From RYN-230 sp963829725 (GTDB taxonomy: Bacteria; Actinomycetota; Actinomycetes; Streptosporangiales; Streptosporangiaceae), in NCBI GenBank assembly GCA_963829725.1, contig CAWHJW010000014.1, positions 248,001 to 312,000 on the forward strand: 64,000 nucleotides of DNA, read 5' to 3'. The notes beneath the pieces were generated by a model. That model was given only the letters and a program-made list of their open reading frames with translations. It made no database searches and was not told the origin of the DNA. Shown here piece by piece: positions 51,403-61,200 of this stretch (the stretch's first letter is position 1; each line of letters opens with the position of its first letter). Position numbers and translations under genes: made by a program.

Positions 51403-52983
51403 GTGTCCGAGGGACGACGCCTATGTCAATATCGCGGAGCGGCCCGTGCTCACCTGGCGGAGGGAACCGCAGTGGGGGAGGCGGGCGTGGCTGGCACCGA
51501 TCCGAGGGATCCGCGGGGACTACGCGGGGAGGCGCCGCTGCTGGATGCGTGGCTGCGGTTCACCGAGGCGGCCCAGGCGGGCCAGCTCACCCCGATGAGC
51601 GTGCCCGGCCACAAGCAGCGGCAGGACCTGACCGGCGCGGTGACCGCCGGGGACGTGCCGCTGTACGGCGGGCTGGACACCATCAAGCACGCCGACACGA
51701 TGCTGGCCGGGGCGGAGCGCCGCGCCGCGGACCTGTGGGGCGCGGACTGGTGCCGGTTCTCGGTGGCCGGCTCAACCCACGGCAACCAGGCGCTGGCCCT
51801 GGCGGCCGGCCAGCCGGGACGCAAGATCGTGGTCACCCGGAGCCTGCACCGGTCGCTGCTGCTCGGCCTGGTGCTGGCCGGGCTGGACCCGGTGTGGGTG
51901 CTGCCCGAGGTGGACCCGGCCACCGGGCTGCCCGGCCCGGTCCCGGTCCGCGCGGTCCGCGCCGCGCTGGCCGCCCATCCGGGCGCCTGCGCCGTGTTCC
52001 TCGGCGACCCGTCCTACGTCGGCACCACCGGGGACATCGCCGGCCACGCGGCCGCCGCGCACGAGGCGGGCGTGCCGCTGCTGGTGGATGCCGCGTGGGC
52101 CGCGCATCTCGGCTTCCACCCGGGCCTCCCGCCGCACCCGCTGGCGGCCGGCGCGGACGCCATGGTGACCAGCGCGCACAAGGCGCTGCCCGCCTACACC
52201 CAGGGCGCGCTGGTGCTGGCCCGGGCCGGCCGGCTGGACCCCGCCCGGCTGGACCGGGCGTTCGAGGCCACCCACACCACCAGCCCGGCCGGCGCGATCA
52301 TGGCCAGCATCGACGCCGCCCGGGCCCTGCTGGCCCGGGACGGCAAGGAACTGTGCGCCCGGCTGCTGCGCGCCGTGGCCGCCGCGAAACAGCAGCTCCG
52401 CCAGGTGCCCGGCCTGGACGTGCTTGACGGCCCGGGGGTGGAACCGGCCAAGCTGGTGGCGCTGCTGGCGGGCACCGGCGCGCACGGCAACCTGGTGGAG
52501 GCCGACCTGATCGCGGCCGGGATGCCGGTGGAGATGGCCGACCGGGACACGATCATCCCGATCGTGACGCTGGCCGACGACGAGCTGACCGTGAGCCGGT
52601 TCAGCGCCGCGCTGATCGCCGCGGCCGAGCGGCACCGGGGCGCGGCCCGCACCCCCGTCCCGTCCGCCGCCTGGACCGTCGTGCCCGACCTGGCCGTCAC
52701 CCCGCGCCAGGCGTTTTTCGCGCCCAACGAAACGCTGCCCGCCACTGCCGCCGCCGGCCGGGTCAGTGCCGAACTGGTGGCGCCCTACCCGCCTGGCGTC
52801 CCAGTGCTCGCGCCTGGCGAGGTGATCACGGCCGCGGCCCTGGAGGCGCTGCGCGCGGCCCGGGCCGACGGCGGCCGCATCGCCTACGCCGCCGATCCCA
52901 CCCTGGCCACATTCCAGGTGCTGACCCGATTACCGGAAATAAACTTTCCTGGCCCATTGTCGCCGGAGCGGTCACGGCTCTAG
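51403..52983 (+). CDS. Orn/Lys/Arg decarboxylase-family PLP enzyme
   Basis: A 526-residue fold-type I PLP enzyme: LTPMSVPGHKQRQDLTGAVT, DTMLAGAERRAADLWGADWC, FSVAGSTHGNQALALA, LLVDAAWAAHLGFHP and the Schiff-base lysine in MVTSAHKALPAYTQGA. The C-terminal Orn/Lys/Arg decarboxylase domain follows. It probably decarboxylates lysine, ornithine or arginine to a polyamine precursor. Starts: GTG 51403 behind AGGGAGG, or GTG 51472 behind GGAGGGAA; the conserved part begins about residue 45, so the later start is attractive. Confidence 0.88.
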   Translation: MSEGRRLCQYRGAARAHLAEGTAVGEAGVAGTDPRDPRGLRGEAPLLDAWLRFTEAAQAGQLTPMSVPGHKQRQDLTGAVTAGDVPLYGGLDTIKHADTMLAGAERRAADLWGADWCRFSVAGSTHGNQALALAAGQPGRKIVVTRSLHRSLLLGLVLAGLDPVWVLPEVDPATGLPGPVPVRAVRAALAAHPGACAVFLGDPSYVGTTGDIAGHAAAAHEAGVPLLVDAAWAAHLGFHPGLPPHPLAAGADAMVTSAHKALPAYTQGALVLARAGRLDPARLDRAFEATHTTSPAGAIMASIDAARALLARDGKELCARLLRAVAAAKQQLRQVPGLDVLDGPGVEPAKLVALLAGTGAHGNLVEADLIAAGMPVEMADRDTIIPIVTLADDELTVSRFSAALIAAAERHRGAARTPVPSAAWTVVPDLAVTPRQAFFAPNETLPATAAAGRVSAELVAPYPPGVPVLAPGEVITAAALEALRAARADGGRIAYAADPTLATFQVLTRLPEINFPGPLSPERSRL

Positions 52984-52992
52984 CCTGTGCCG

Positions 52993-55120
52993 ATGGATCT
53001 TCGGCGCGGGCGGCAACAACTCCGGCGCGGCCGGCTGGAGCTTCGGGACGGTCACCCGGGCCGCGGGAATGGGCGCCGTGCCGTCTGGGCCGGCGCGGTC
53101 ACGGTCAGCCTGGCGGCGGCGCTGGCCGGGCTGGGCGGCCCGGTCAGCGCCGCCGCCGCGCCGGGCGCCGGGACGCCCGGGGCAGCCGCGGCGCGGCAGA
53201 TCTGCGCGGCACCTGCCTCCGGGGCCGTGCTGACCACCGGGTCGCACCGGAAGGCGGCCGGCGCGCCCGCCGTGGCGGTCCGGGTTGACCAGGTCGGCTA
53301 CCCGTCCCGGGGCGGCCAAGCTGGGCGAGATCATGACCGCGTCCCGGCCATCGCACCCGCTGCGCTGGCTGCTGATCCGGGCCGGCACCTGCCGGGTGGC
53401 CGCGGCCGGGCTGGCCCGGCAGGACCTGGGCTCGTGGAGCAGCCGGTACCGGCGGGTGCTGGCGGCGCGGTTCTCCGGGGTGCACGCGCCGGGCTGGTAC
53501 CGGCTGGGCGTGGCCGGCGACCCGGCGTCCGCCTCGCCCTGGTTCCAGATCGGCCCGGCCGCCGCGCTGTACGCGCGGCCGCTGGCCAACGCGCTGTCCT
53601 TTTACGCCGACGCGCGGGACGGGCCGGACTTCATCCGCAGCGCGCTGCGGACCGCCCCGGGCCACCTCAACAACGCCAGCGCGATGACCTACCGGAGCCC
53701 GGCGGTCGATGGCAACGGCGACTTCAAGGGCAGCCTGGCCAGGTACGCGACCGGGATCCGGATCAACGCCACCGGCGGCTGGTCCGACGCCGGGGATTAC
53801 CTGCACTTCGTCGAGACCACCAGCTACACCGAGGCCATCCTGCTGCAGGGCATCGCCTCGTTCCCCGGCCAGATGGGGGCGGCGGCCAGCGCGGCGTCCG
53901 GCGGCACCGACTTCACCGCGGAGGCCCGGTTCGGCCTGGACTTCCTGCAGCGGATGTGGGACGAGCGGACCCGGACGCTCTACTACCAGGTGGGCACGGG
54001 CGAGGCCAACAGCTACTACTTCGGTGACCACGACATCTGGCGGCTGCCCCAGGCCGACGACCGCTACCAGGGCCGCAACCCGCATTACCAGTACATCCGG
54101 CACCCGCCGGTGTTCCGCGCCGGGAAGCCCGGCGCGCCGATCAGCCCCAACCTGGCCGGGCGGCTGGCCGCCGACTTCGCACTGTGCTACCAGGTGTTCC
54201 GCGCCTCCGACCCGGACTATGCGGGCCGCTGCCTGCGCTCCGCGGAGACCGTGTACGCCCTGGCGGGCACGCACTGGAAGGGCCAGCTGCTGACCGCGCT
54301 GCCGTGGGACTTCTACCCGGAGGCCACCTGGCGGGACGACATGATGCTCGGTGCCACCGAACTCGCCCTCGCCCTGGAGCAGGGTGGTGTCCCGGCCGGG
54401 CTCCCGGTGCGGTCGGCCCGGACCTACCTGCGGGATGCGGCGACCTGGGCCAGGGAGTGGATCCACGGCAAGGCCGCGCTGTCCGACACGCTGAACCTGT
54501 ACGACGTGAGTGCGCTGGCCGATTACGAGCTCATCCGGGCGCTGCGCCATTCCCCGGGCGGGCGGCTCGGCATCAGCGCCGCGTCCCTGCTGGCCAACCT
54601 GCGCGGCCAGATCGAGAAGGGCATCCATACCGCGGCCAGTGACCCGTTCGGCTTCGGCTTCGCCTGGGATCAGTTCGACACCACCACGCACGGGGCCGGC
54701 CTGACCGTGCTGGCCGACGAGTACGACGCGCTGGTCGGCCGCCCGGTCTACGCGGCCTGGGCGCAGCGCTGGCTGGACGACATCCTCGGCGGCAACGCCT
54801 GGGGCGTCTCGCTGATCGTCGGGGACGGCACCGTCTTCCCCGACTGCATGCAGCACCAGATCACCAACCTGGCCGGGTCGCACAACGGGCAGCCGCCGGT
54901 GCTGGCCGGGGCGGCCGTCGAGGGACCGAACTCGTTCGCGGCCACCGGGACCGTGCCGAACATGCGCCCGTGCACGGCGAACGCGCCCGGCAACGTGCCC
55001 TACACGGCGTTCAACGGGCACAGGGCGGTGTTCGCGGACAACGTGCAGTCCTACTCCACCGTGGAGCCGGCCATCGACCTGACCGCGCTCACCCCGCTCG
55101 CTTTCGCCTGGCAGTACTAG
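52993..55120 (+). pseudogene. Secreted GH9 glycoside hydrolase (cellulase-type), one frameshift
   Basis: The first frame encodes a signal peptide (VWAGAVTVSLAAALAGLGGP, then VSAAAA) and the beginning of the N-terminal Ig-like domain (VAVRVDQVGYPS). One extra G at 53307-53313 shifts to the frame KLGEIMTASRPSHPLRWLLI, the rest of that domain and a GH9 barrel. The barrel has GGWSDAGDYLHFVETTSY with the catalytic Asp pair and VEPAIDLTALTPLAF with the proton-donor Glu position. Span 2128 bp, one over 709 codons. It likely cleaves cellulose or related beta-1,4-glucans outside the cell. The start (GTG 52987 or ATG 52993) is uncertain. Confidence 0.85.
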
Positions 55121-55163
55121 CCCGGGGGCGACCTCCCCGGGCTAATACTGCTGGCCGAGAGGG

Positions 55164-56618
55164 TTAGCGGGTGAGGCGGGGGGCGGGGTAGAGGATCGTC
55201 TTCGGCTCGGTGAACGCGTCCATGGCGAAGGCGCCGCCGACCCGGCCGCGGCCGCTCACCGACCCGGACCGGCCGCCGAACGGCAGGTGGGACTCCCACA
55301 GGTTGGTCGAGGCGTTCACGTTGACCCAGCCGGCCCGGGCCTGCTCGGCGAAGGCCAGCCCGCGCTCCAGGTCTTGCGTGAACACCGCGGCGGTCAGGCC
55401 GAACGGGGAGGCGTTGGTCAGCGCCAGTGCCTCGGCGGCCGAGGCCACCTCGATGACCGGCACCACCGGGCCGAACGTCTCCTCGGCGGCGATCTCCATG
55501 TCGGTGGTCACCCCGTCCAGCACGGTCGGCTCGGCGTACAGGGCGGTGGGGAAGCCGGCCGCGAGGCGCCCGCCGCAGCACAGCTTGGCGCCGCGGCCGA
55601 CCGCGTCGGCCACGTGCCGGCCGAACTTGGCCGCGGTCGGCTCGTTGTTCAGCGGGCCCATCGTGGTCTCCGGGTCGAGCGGGTCGCCCAGCCGGACCCG
55701 CTCCCGGGTCGCGGCCACCACCCGCTCGGTGAACTCGGCGCGCACCGCGGCGTGCACCAGGAACCGCTCCCCGGCCGTGCAGCTCTGCCCGGCGCACAGG
55801 TAGGCCGCCTCCAGCGCCGCGCCGGCGGCCAGGTCCAGGTCCGCGTCGTCCAGGATGACCATCGGCCCGTTGCCGCCCAGCTCGAGCAGCTGGGTCTTGC
55901 CGGCCGCCCGCGCGGCGACCAGCCCGCCGGTGGCCACCGACCCGATGAAGCCGACCGCGGCCACGCCGGGGTGGCCGGCCAGCGCGTCCCCGGCCACCGG
56001 GCCCGGGCCGGGCACGAAATTGAACACCCCGTCCGGCGTGCCCGCCCCGGCGATGATCCCGGCCAGCACGGCCGAGCAGGCCGCCGTGCTCGGGGCCGGG
56101 ACCCACACCACCGCGTTGCCGGCCGCCAGCGCGGGCGCGAACAGCTCGGCGCCCATCGTGTACGGCCAGTTCCACGGGCTGATCACGCCGACCACGCCGA
56201 GCGGCACCCGGGCGGTGACCACCCGCCGCCCGGCCGAGACGGACGGGGGAGCGGCGCCATCCAGCCGGCGCGCGTCCGCGGCCGCCATCCGGAAGTACTC
56301 GGCCAGCTCGTCGACCTCGTCGTAGGCCTCGGCGGCCAGCGGCTTGCCCTGGTCCAGGGTGAGCACCCGGGCCAGCTCGTCACGCCGGGCCGCGATCGCC
56401 GCCGCCACCCGCTCGCACCACGCGGCCCGCTCGAACGGGGATGCCGCCGCCCACTCCGGCCAGGCCCGTGCGGCCGCCCGGACCGCGTCGTCCACGTCGG
56501 CCGGGTCCGCCGTGGCCACCGAGCCGAAAGTCTCGCCCGATCCCGGGCTGACCGCGGGCACGGCCGCCGAGCGGCCGGCCCGCCACTGGCCGCCGACACA
56601 GAGCAGGTACTCATCCAC
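55164..56618 (-). CDS. Aldehyde dehydrogenase
   Basis: A 484-residue NAD(P)-dependent aldehyde dehydrogenase with VISPWNWPYTMGAELFAPAL, LLELGGNGPMVILDDADLD (general-base Glu), GQSCTAGERFLV (catalytic Cys), EETFGPVVPVIEV and GGRSGSVSGRG near the end. It might oxidise betaine aldehyde, succinate semialdehyde or another aldehyde. Next upstream on the same strand is an IclR regulator, 75 bp away, which may control it. The BetA-like GMC gene at 44.4 kb would be a logical but distant partner. Confidence 0.93.
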   Translation of the reverse strand: MDEYLLCVGGQWRAGRSAAVPAVSPGSGETFGSVATADPADVDDAVRAAARAWPEWAAASPFERAAWCERVAAAIAARRDELARVLTLDQGKPLAAEAYDEVDELAEYFRMAAADARRLDGAAPPSVSAGRRVVTARVPLGVVGVISPWNWPYTMGAELFAPALAAGNAVVWVPAPSTAACSAVLAGIIAGAGTPDGVFNFVPGPGPVAGDALAGHPGVAAVGFIGSVATGGLVAARAAGKTQLLELGGNGPMVILDDADLDLAAGAALEAAYLCAGQSCTAGERFLVHAAVRAEFTERVVAATRERVRLGDPLDPETTMGPLNNEPTAAKFGRHVADAVGRGAKLCCGGRLAAGFPTALYAEPTVLDGVTTDMEIAAEETFGPVVPVIEVASAAEALALTNASPFGLTAAVFTQDLERGLAFAEQARAGWVNVNASTNLWESHLPFGGRSGSVSGRGRVGGAFAMDAFTEPKTILYPAPRLTR

Positions 56619-56693
56619 GCCCGGGCTCCCTCCTGGCCAATCCCCGCGCCGCCATCCTGCCGTGCGCGGCGGGGCGCCGCTACGTCCCCGCGC

Positions 56694-57419
56694 TCAGCAG
56701 CCGGCGCAGAGGCGGCCCAGGTCGTCCAGCTTTTCCGGTGGCATCCGGTAGGCGGGCCCGGAGATGGACAGGGCGGCCACGCAGCTGCCGCCGGGGCGCA
56801 GCACCGGCGCGGCCACGGCGGTCAGGCCCTCTTCCAGCTCCGCGGCCGCCGTGGCGTAGCCGTCGCGGCGGACGGCGGCCAGCTCGGCCTGCAGCGCCTC
56901 CGCGGTGGTGATGGTGTGCTCGGTGTAGCGCTCCAGGCTGGCCGGCAGCGGGATGGCGCCGAAGGCGAGCAGCACCTTCCCGTTGGCGACCGCGTGCGGC
57001 TTGGTTCGCCGCCCGATCCAGCCGCCCGAGCAGCTGAGGATATAGGTGCTGGGCACCTCGGCCACGTTGAGGATGTCCGGCCCGGCCGGGACGGCCAGGT
57101 TGATGGTCTCGCCGGTCAGCTGGGACAGCTTCTCCATGGCCGGCTGCATCGCGGCCACGATGTCCGTGCTGCGCAGCGCCAGCGTGCCGAGCCGGATGAC
57201 CTCGACCCCGAGCCGGTACCGCCGGCCCGAGCGGGCCAGGAAGCCGGTCCGCTCCAGGGTGGCGGCCAGCCGGGAGGCGGTTGACTTATGTACGCCCAGG
57301 GATGCGGCGATGTCTGACACACTGAGTTCCGGCCGGCCGTCCTCGAAGCTTGCGAGCAGGCTCAGCACTCGCTCCGCGGACTGATAGGTTGCGCCCGCCG
57401 CAACCAAAGGCTCGCTCAT
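56694..57419 (-). CDS. IclR-family transcriptional regulator
   Basis: A 241-residue IclR regulator: winged helix YQSAERVLSLLASFEDGRPE, LSVSDIAASLGVHKSTASRL, LERTGFLARSGRRYRLGVEV. The ligand domain includes LTGETINLAVPAGPDILNVA, PHAVANGKVLLAFG and GYATAAAELEEGLTAVAAPV. Start ATG 57419 (MSEPLVAAG) is preferred over the GTG at 57437. A candidate operator sits just before it. The target is probably the adjacent aldehyde dehydrogenase gene and itself. Confidence 0.93.
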   Translation of the reverse strand: MSEPLVAAGATYQSAERVLSLLASFEDGRPELSVSDIAASLGVHKSTASRLAATLERTGFLARSGRRYRLGVEVIRLGTLALRSTDIVAAMQPAMEKLSQLTGETINLAVPAGPDILNVAEVPSTYILSCSGGWIGRRTKPHAVANGKVLLAFGAIPLPASLERYTEHTITTAEALQAELAAVRRDGYATAAAELEEGLTAVAAPVLRPGGSCVAALSISGPAYRMPPEKLDDLGRLCAGC

Positions 57420-57425
57420 GCAACC

Positions 57426-57450
57426 CAGAATGACCAATTTGCTCGTTCTG
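57426..57450. promoter_or_regulatory. Inverted repeat upstream of the IclR gene
   Basis: CAGAATGA and TCGTTCTG pair at 7 of 8 positions across a 9-base AT-rich spacer, starting 7 bp before the ATG. Such a position would block transcription of the regulator gene. Confidence 0.45.
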
Positions 57451-57565
57451 AGTCAACTGGTGTTCTGGTGGCGCATGGCATACTCACTAGCTAGTTACCC
57501 GAATGGTGCGGCCCGCTCCCTCGCATCGGCCGGCACCGCTGAGGAACGAGAGCAGGGCGGGGCAA

Positions 57566-58339
57566 ATGGCCGAGGCCGCCGACCAGGTGACCCCCGGGTC
57601 GTCGCACGATCCGCTCCCCGAGGCGCTCAGGCTGGCCCGCGCCGCCACCGAGGCCGGCCTGGGGCTGAAGCTGCTTGGCGGGCTGGGCGTGCGGGTACTG
57701 TGCCCGGAGTTCCCGCCCCGGCTGCGCCGTGATCAGGATATCGACTTCGCGTGCCTGTCCAAGGGCCGCAAGGACGTCGCGGCATGGCTCGCGGACAACG
57801 GCGCCGTGCCGGACCGGCGGTTCAACAACCTCAACGGCGACCGGCAGATGTACTTCAACGCGCCGTCCGGCCGCCCGATCGACGTCATGGTGGACCGGCT
57901 CACCATGTGCCACACGCTGGACTTCCGGCCCTCCTTCGGACGGCTGCCGTTCACCGTGGACTCCGTTGACCTGCTGCTGTCCAAACTGCAGATCGTCGAG
58001 CTGAACGAGAAAGACGCACGGGACATCGTGCACCTGCTCTCCGCGCTGCCGCTCGGCGAGGGCGGCCCGCCGGACATCGACACCGGCCGGTTCGGCAAGG
58101 TGCTCGGCGCGGACTGGGGCTGGTGGCGCACGGTCACCGAGAACCTGGCCAAGCTGCCCGCCCTGGTGGCGGAGAAGCCGGGACTGGTGCCGCCAGCGCC
58201 CTACCGCGATCCGCTGGCCGCGGCGCGGCAGTTGCTGGACGTCGCGGAAGCCGCGCCGAAGAGCGTGAAGTGGAAGCTGCGGTCCAATGTTGGCGACCGG
58301 GTTCGCTGGTATGAGCTGCCTGAGGAAGTAGCGCACTGA
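57566..58339 (+). CDS. Nucleotidyltransferase-fold protein
   Basis: This 257-residue protein has the minimal nucleotidyltransferase pattern: LGLKLLGGLGVRVL then RLRRDQDIDFACLS, i.e. GG followed by DxD, then RPIDVMVDRLTMCH with a third Asp. Proteins of this AbiEii/MNT-like type transfer nucleotides to small molecules, RNA or proteins; some are toxins. No antitoxin or kinase partner is adjacent. The start at ATG 57566 (MAEAADQ) has GGGCGGGG upstream. Confidence 0.7.
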   Translation: MAEAADQVTPGSSHDPLPEALRLARAATEAGLGLKLLGGLGVRVLCPEFPPRLRRDQDIDFACLSKGRKDVAAWLADNGAVPDRRFNNLNGDRQMYFNAPSGRPIDVMVDRLTMCHTLDFRPSFGRLPFTVDSVDLLLSKLQIVELNEKDARDIVHLLSALPLGEGGPPDIDTGRFGKVLGADWGWWRTVTENLAKLPALVAEKPGLVPPAPYRDPLAAARQLLDVAEAAPKSVKWKLRSNVGDRVRWYELPEEVAH

Positions 58340-58490
58340 ATTCGGCTTGTCCCGCTTGACGTCGGTTTCAGCCGGATGCTAGACGTTGCACAGGACGCAC
58401 GGTCGTTGCGCGAGGCGCCGGGAAACCTGCCTGCGCAACCAGCAGCCAGCGCAGCTGAGCGGGTGCGCGAAGGAAGGCATGGGTGGCAGC

Positions 58491-59429
58491 ATGAGGGTCT
58501 TCTTCGCCACAGATATCCACGGCTCGGAAGTGTGCTGGCGGAAGTTCCTTAACGCCGCGGCCTTCTATAAGGCGGATCTCGTCGTGCTGGGCGGGGACGT
58601 CACCGGCAAGGTCATGGTGCCGATCGTGGCCCACAACGGGTACTGGCAGGCCGTGGTCCGCGGCGAGACCATCCGGATGGACACCCGCACGGAGCTTGAG
58701 GAAGTCGAGAAGCAGATCCGCAACAAGGGCTCCTACCCGGCCGTCGTCACGCCCGACGAGCTCACCGAACTCAGCAGCACCGATGGCGCGGTGGACCGCC
58801 GGTTCAGCGAGGAGATGGTCCGCTCGCTCGACCGGTGGCTGGACATGGCGGACGGCAAGCTGCGCGGCGGCGACATCCCGTGCGTGCTCAACGGCGGCAA
58901 CGACGACATCTGGGAAATCGACGACATCATCGAGGCGTCCCCGTGCGTCAGCTTCGGCGAGGGCAAGGCGCTCGACCTGGAGGGCTTCCACCTGGTCTCG
59001 ATGGGCTGGACCAACCCCACCCCGTGGGACACCTTCCGTGAGGCTCCCGAGGAGGAGCTCAAGAAGAAGATCGACGCGGTGGTCGGCCAGATCCCGGACC
59101 TGGAGCGGGCCATCTTCAACTTCCACGCCCCGCCGTACGGCACCGGCCTGGACGAGGCACCCGCCCTGGACGCGACCCTCCGCCCCACCCACGGCGGGGC
59201 GGTCATGAAGCCGGTGGGCTCCACCGCGGTGCGCGATGCCATCAACAGCTACCAGCCCATGCTGTCGGTCCACGGCCATATTCACGAGAGCCGCGGGATC
59301 AAGCGGATGGGCCGGACGCTGGCCATCAACCCCGGCAGCGTTTACGGCGACGGGGTGCTGCAGGGCGCAGTGCTAGAACTGAACCCCAAGAAGGGGAAAG
59401 TTACTAAGTACCTCCTGGTGAATGGTTGA
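58491..59429 (+). CDS. Metallophosphoesterase
   Basis: A roughly 312-residue calcineurin-like phosphoesterase. Metal-binding motifs appear in order: MRVFFATDIHGSEVCWRKFL (DxH), DLVVLGGDVTGKV (GD), VLNGGNDDIW (GND in place of GNH), IFNFHAPPYGTGLDE and a final MLSVHGHIHESRGI (GHxH). The substrate is unknown. The start may be ATG 58479 or 58491. It lies 70 bp upstream of the APC permease gene, which it may or may not share a transcript with. Confidence 0.88.
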   Translation: MRVFFATDIHGSEVCWRKFLNAAAFYKADLVVLGGDVTGKVMVPIVAHNGYWQAVVRGETIRMDTRTELEEVEKQIRNKGSYPAVVTPDELTELSSTDGAVDRRFSEEMVRSLDRWLDMADGKLRGGDIPCVLNGGNDDIWEIDDIIEASPCVSFGEGKALDLEGFHLVSMGWTNPTPWDTFREAPEEELKKKIDAVVGQIPDLERAIFNFHAPPYGTGLDEAPALDATLRPTHGGAVMKPVGSTAVRDAINSYQPMLSVHGHIHESRGIKRMGRTLAINPGSVYGDGVLQGAVLELNPKKGKVTKYLLVNG

Positions 59430-59499
59430 TTCCCGCCGGCCCGCGGCGGCTGCGCAATAGGCTTGCCTAGCCCCATAACCCCCAAACTGGGAGATGCGC

Positions 59500-61137
59500 A
59501 TGGCAACTGACGCAATTGGCGGCGAGACGCCGACACTCTTCTTGCGCAAAGCCACCGGCCTGGTCCGTGGCTGGTCCGTCCGGGATTCCATGATCTACGC
59601 GACCCTGGCCACCAATGTGGTGACGCTGGGCATCTACGAGTTCTCCTTCCAGTCCTTCATCCCCAAAGGCCAGCTGGTCACCTCGATCCTGATCTCCGGT
59701 GTCTGGGTCTCTTTCCTGGTCATCGCCTATGCCGGGCTGATCGTCACGATCCCCCGGGCGGGCGGTGACTACGTCTGGCAGAGCCGGATCCTGGGCAGCG
59801 GGCTGGGTTTCGTCATGGCGGCCACCGGGTGGTGGTTCATCCTGTGGCTGTGGGCGCCGATCTACGGCAACATCCTCTCGGTTGAGCTGTTCCAGCCGTT
59901 GTGGGCGACACTCGGGGATCCCGGCGGCGCGACCTGGTTCGCCACCAAGACCGGGATCTTCGTGGTTTCGGTCATCACGATCGCGCTGGCCGGCCTGCTC
60001 GTCTCGCTTGGCATGGCCGGGTACGCCCGGATCCAGAAGTGGTGCTTCTACGCCGGCCTGGTCGGCTTCGCGGTCATCGTCATCCTGCTGCTGGTCAACA
60101 GCAAGGCGAATTTCATCTCGTCGTTCAACACCGAGGCGCACAAGATCTTCGGGGTCAGCAACGCCTACGGCAAGACCAACGCCCTGGCGGCCAAGAACGG
60201 TTACGTGTCACCCGCTTTTGGCTTCACCCCGATCGGGGCGAGCTTGCTGCTGGTCCCCATGATGATGTTCTACCTGCTGTGGCCGAACTGGGGTTCCACC
60301 CTCTACGGCGAGATCCGCGGGGCCAGTGACTTCAAGCGCGTCTTCGCCGGGATGTTCTCCGGGCTGTGGATCACCGTGATCCTGTCCGTGGTGTTCCTGG
60401 TGGTGGTGGCGAAGACGTTCGGCAACGCCTTCTACAACAACGCCAACGCGCTGTACTGGACCGCGTTCTACAGCGGCGGCAAGGTCAGTTCGCCCATCCC
60501 GATCTGGCCCTACCCGGTGATGTTCGCCGGCTGGCTGGTGCACAACACCGTGTTCCAGGCCGTGCTCATCCTGCTGATGGCGCTGTGGTTCATCGGCTGG
60601 GTCGGCACCCTCTTCCTGTCCTCCACCCGGGTCATCTTCGCCGCGGCGTTCGACCGGGTGCTGCCGGACCGCGCCGCCGAGGTGTCGGAGAAGCGCAAGG
60701 TGCCGTTCTACTCGCTGATCCTGATGCTCGCCCCGGCGGTCATCGTCAGCGCGGTCTACGCCTACAACCTCACCTTCGAGACCTACACGCTGGACGCTAC
60801 CCTCGTCATCGCGGTGACCTACCTGTTCAGCGCCATCGCGGTGGTGCTGCTGCCGTGGATCAAGCCGGACCTGTGGCGGGCATCGCCGGCCAGCCGGATC
60901 AAGATCGCAGGGGTACCGCTGGTGCCGCTGGCGGGCGTCGTGACCATCGGGCTGCTCGGCTACAACCTGTATGAGTGGCTGACCAACAGCGCGTACGGGG
61001 TGAACAACCGCGACTCGCTGTACTTCATGGGCGGCATGTACGTGCTGGCGATCGTCGTGTACGTGGCCGCCCGGCTGGTGCGCAGCCGGCAGGGCATCGA
61101 CCTGGGCCTGATCAACAAGGAGATCCCGGTCGAGTAG
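59500..61137 (+). CDS. APC-family amino-acid/amine permease
   Basis: A 545-residue membrane transporter with about 12 helices, for example LVTSILISGVWVSFLVIAYA, MAATGWWFILWLWAPIYGNI, FAVIVILLLVNS and FQAVLILLMALWFIGWVGTL. The N-terminal SVRDSMIYATLATNVVTLGI and the LIVTIPRAGGDYVWQSRILG segment are APC signatures. I choose ATG 59500 since GGGAG is six bases upstream. It is convergent with a GntR regulator gene beyond which lies a demethylating-type flavoprotein, so its cargo may be a methylated amine or amino acid. Confidence 0.9.
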   Translation: MATDAIGGETPTLFLRKATGLVRGWSVRDSMIYATLATNVVTLGIYEFSFQSFIPKGQLVTSILISGVWVSFLVIAYAGLIVTIPRAGGDYVWQSRILGSGLGFVMAATGWWFILWLWAPIYGNILSVELFQPLWATLGDPGGATWFATKTGIFVVSVITIALAGLLVSLGMAGYARIQKWCFYAGLVGFAVIVILLLVNSKANFISSFNTEAHKIFGVSNAYGKTNALAAKNGYVSPAFGFTPIGASLLLVPMMMFYLLWPNWGSTLYGEIRGASDFKRVFAGMFSGLWITVILSVVFLVVVAKTFGNAFYNNANALYWTAFYSGGKVSSPIPIWPYPVMFAGWLVHNTVFQAVLILLMALWFIGWVGTLFLSSTRVIFAAAFDRVLPDRAAEVSEKRKVPFYSLILMLAPAVIVSAVYAYNLTFETYTLDATLVIAVTYLFSAIAVVLLPWIKPDLWRASPASRIKIAGVPLVPLAGVVTIGLLGYNLYEWLTNSAYGVNNRDSLYFMGGMYVLAIVVYVAARLVRSRQGIDLGLINKEIPVE

Positions 61138-61153
61138 GGGCGCGCGGGCCACC

Positions 61154-61188
61154 CGACGGGGCCCCGGCCATGGCCGGGGGCCCCGTCG
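61154..61188. terminator. Strong hairpin between convergent genes
   Basis: CGACGGGGCCCCGGCCA and its complement (with one bulged base) form a roughly 17-bp stem, 17 bp after the permease stop and 13 bp from the end of the GntR gene. Probably bidirectional. Confidence 0.85.
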
Positions 61189-61200
61189 GCGCGTCCGGGG

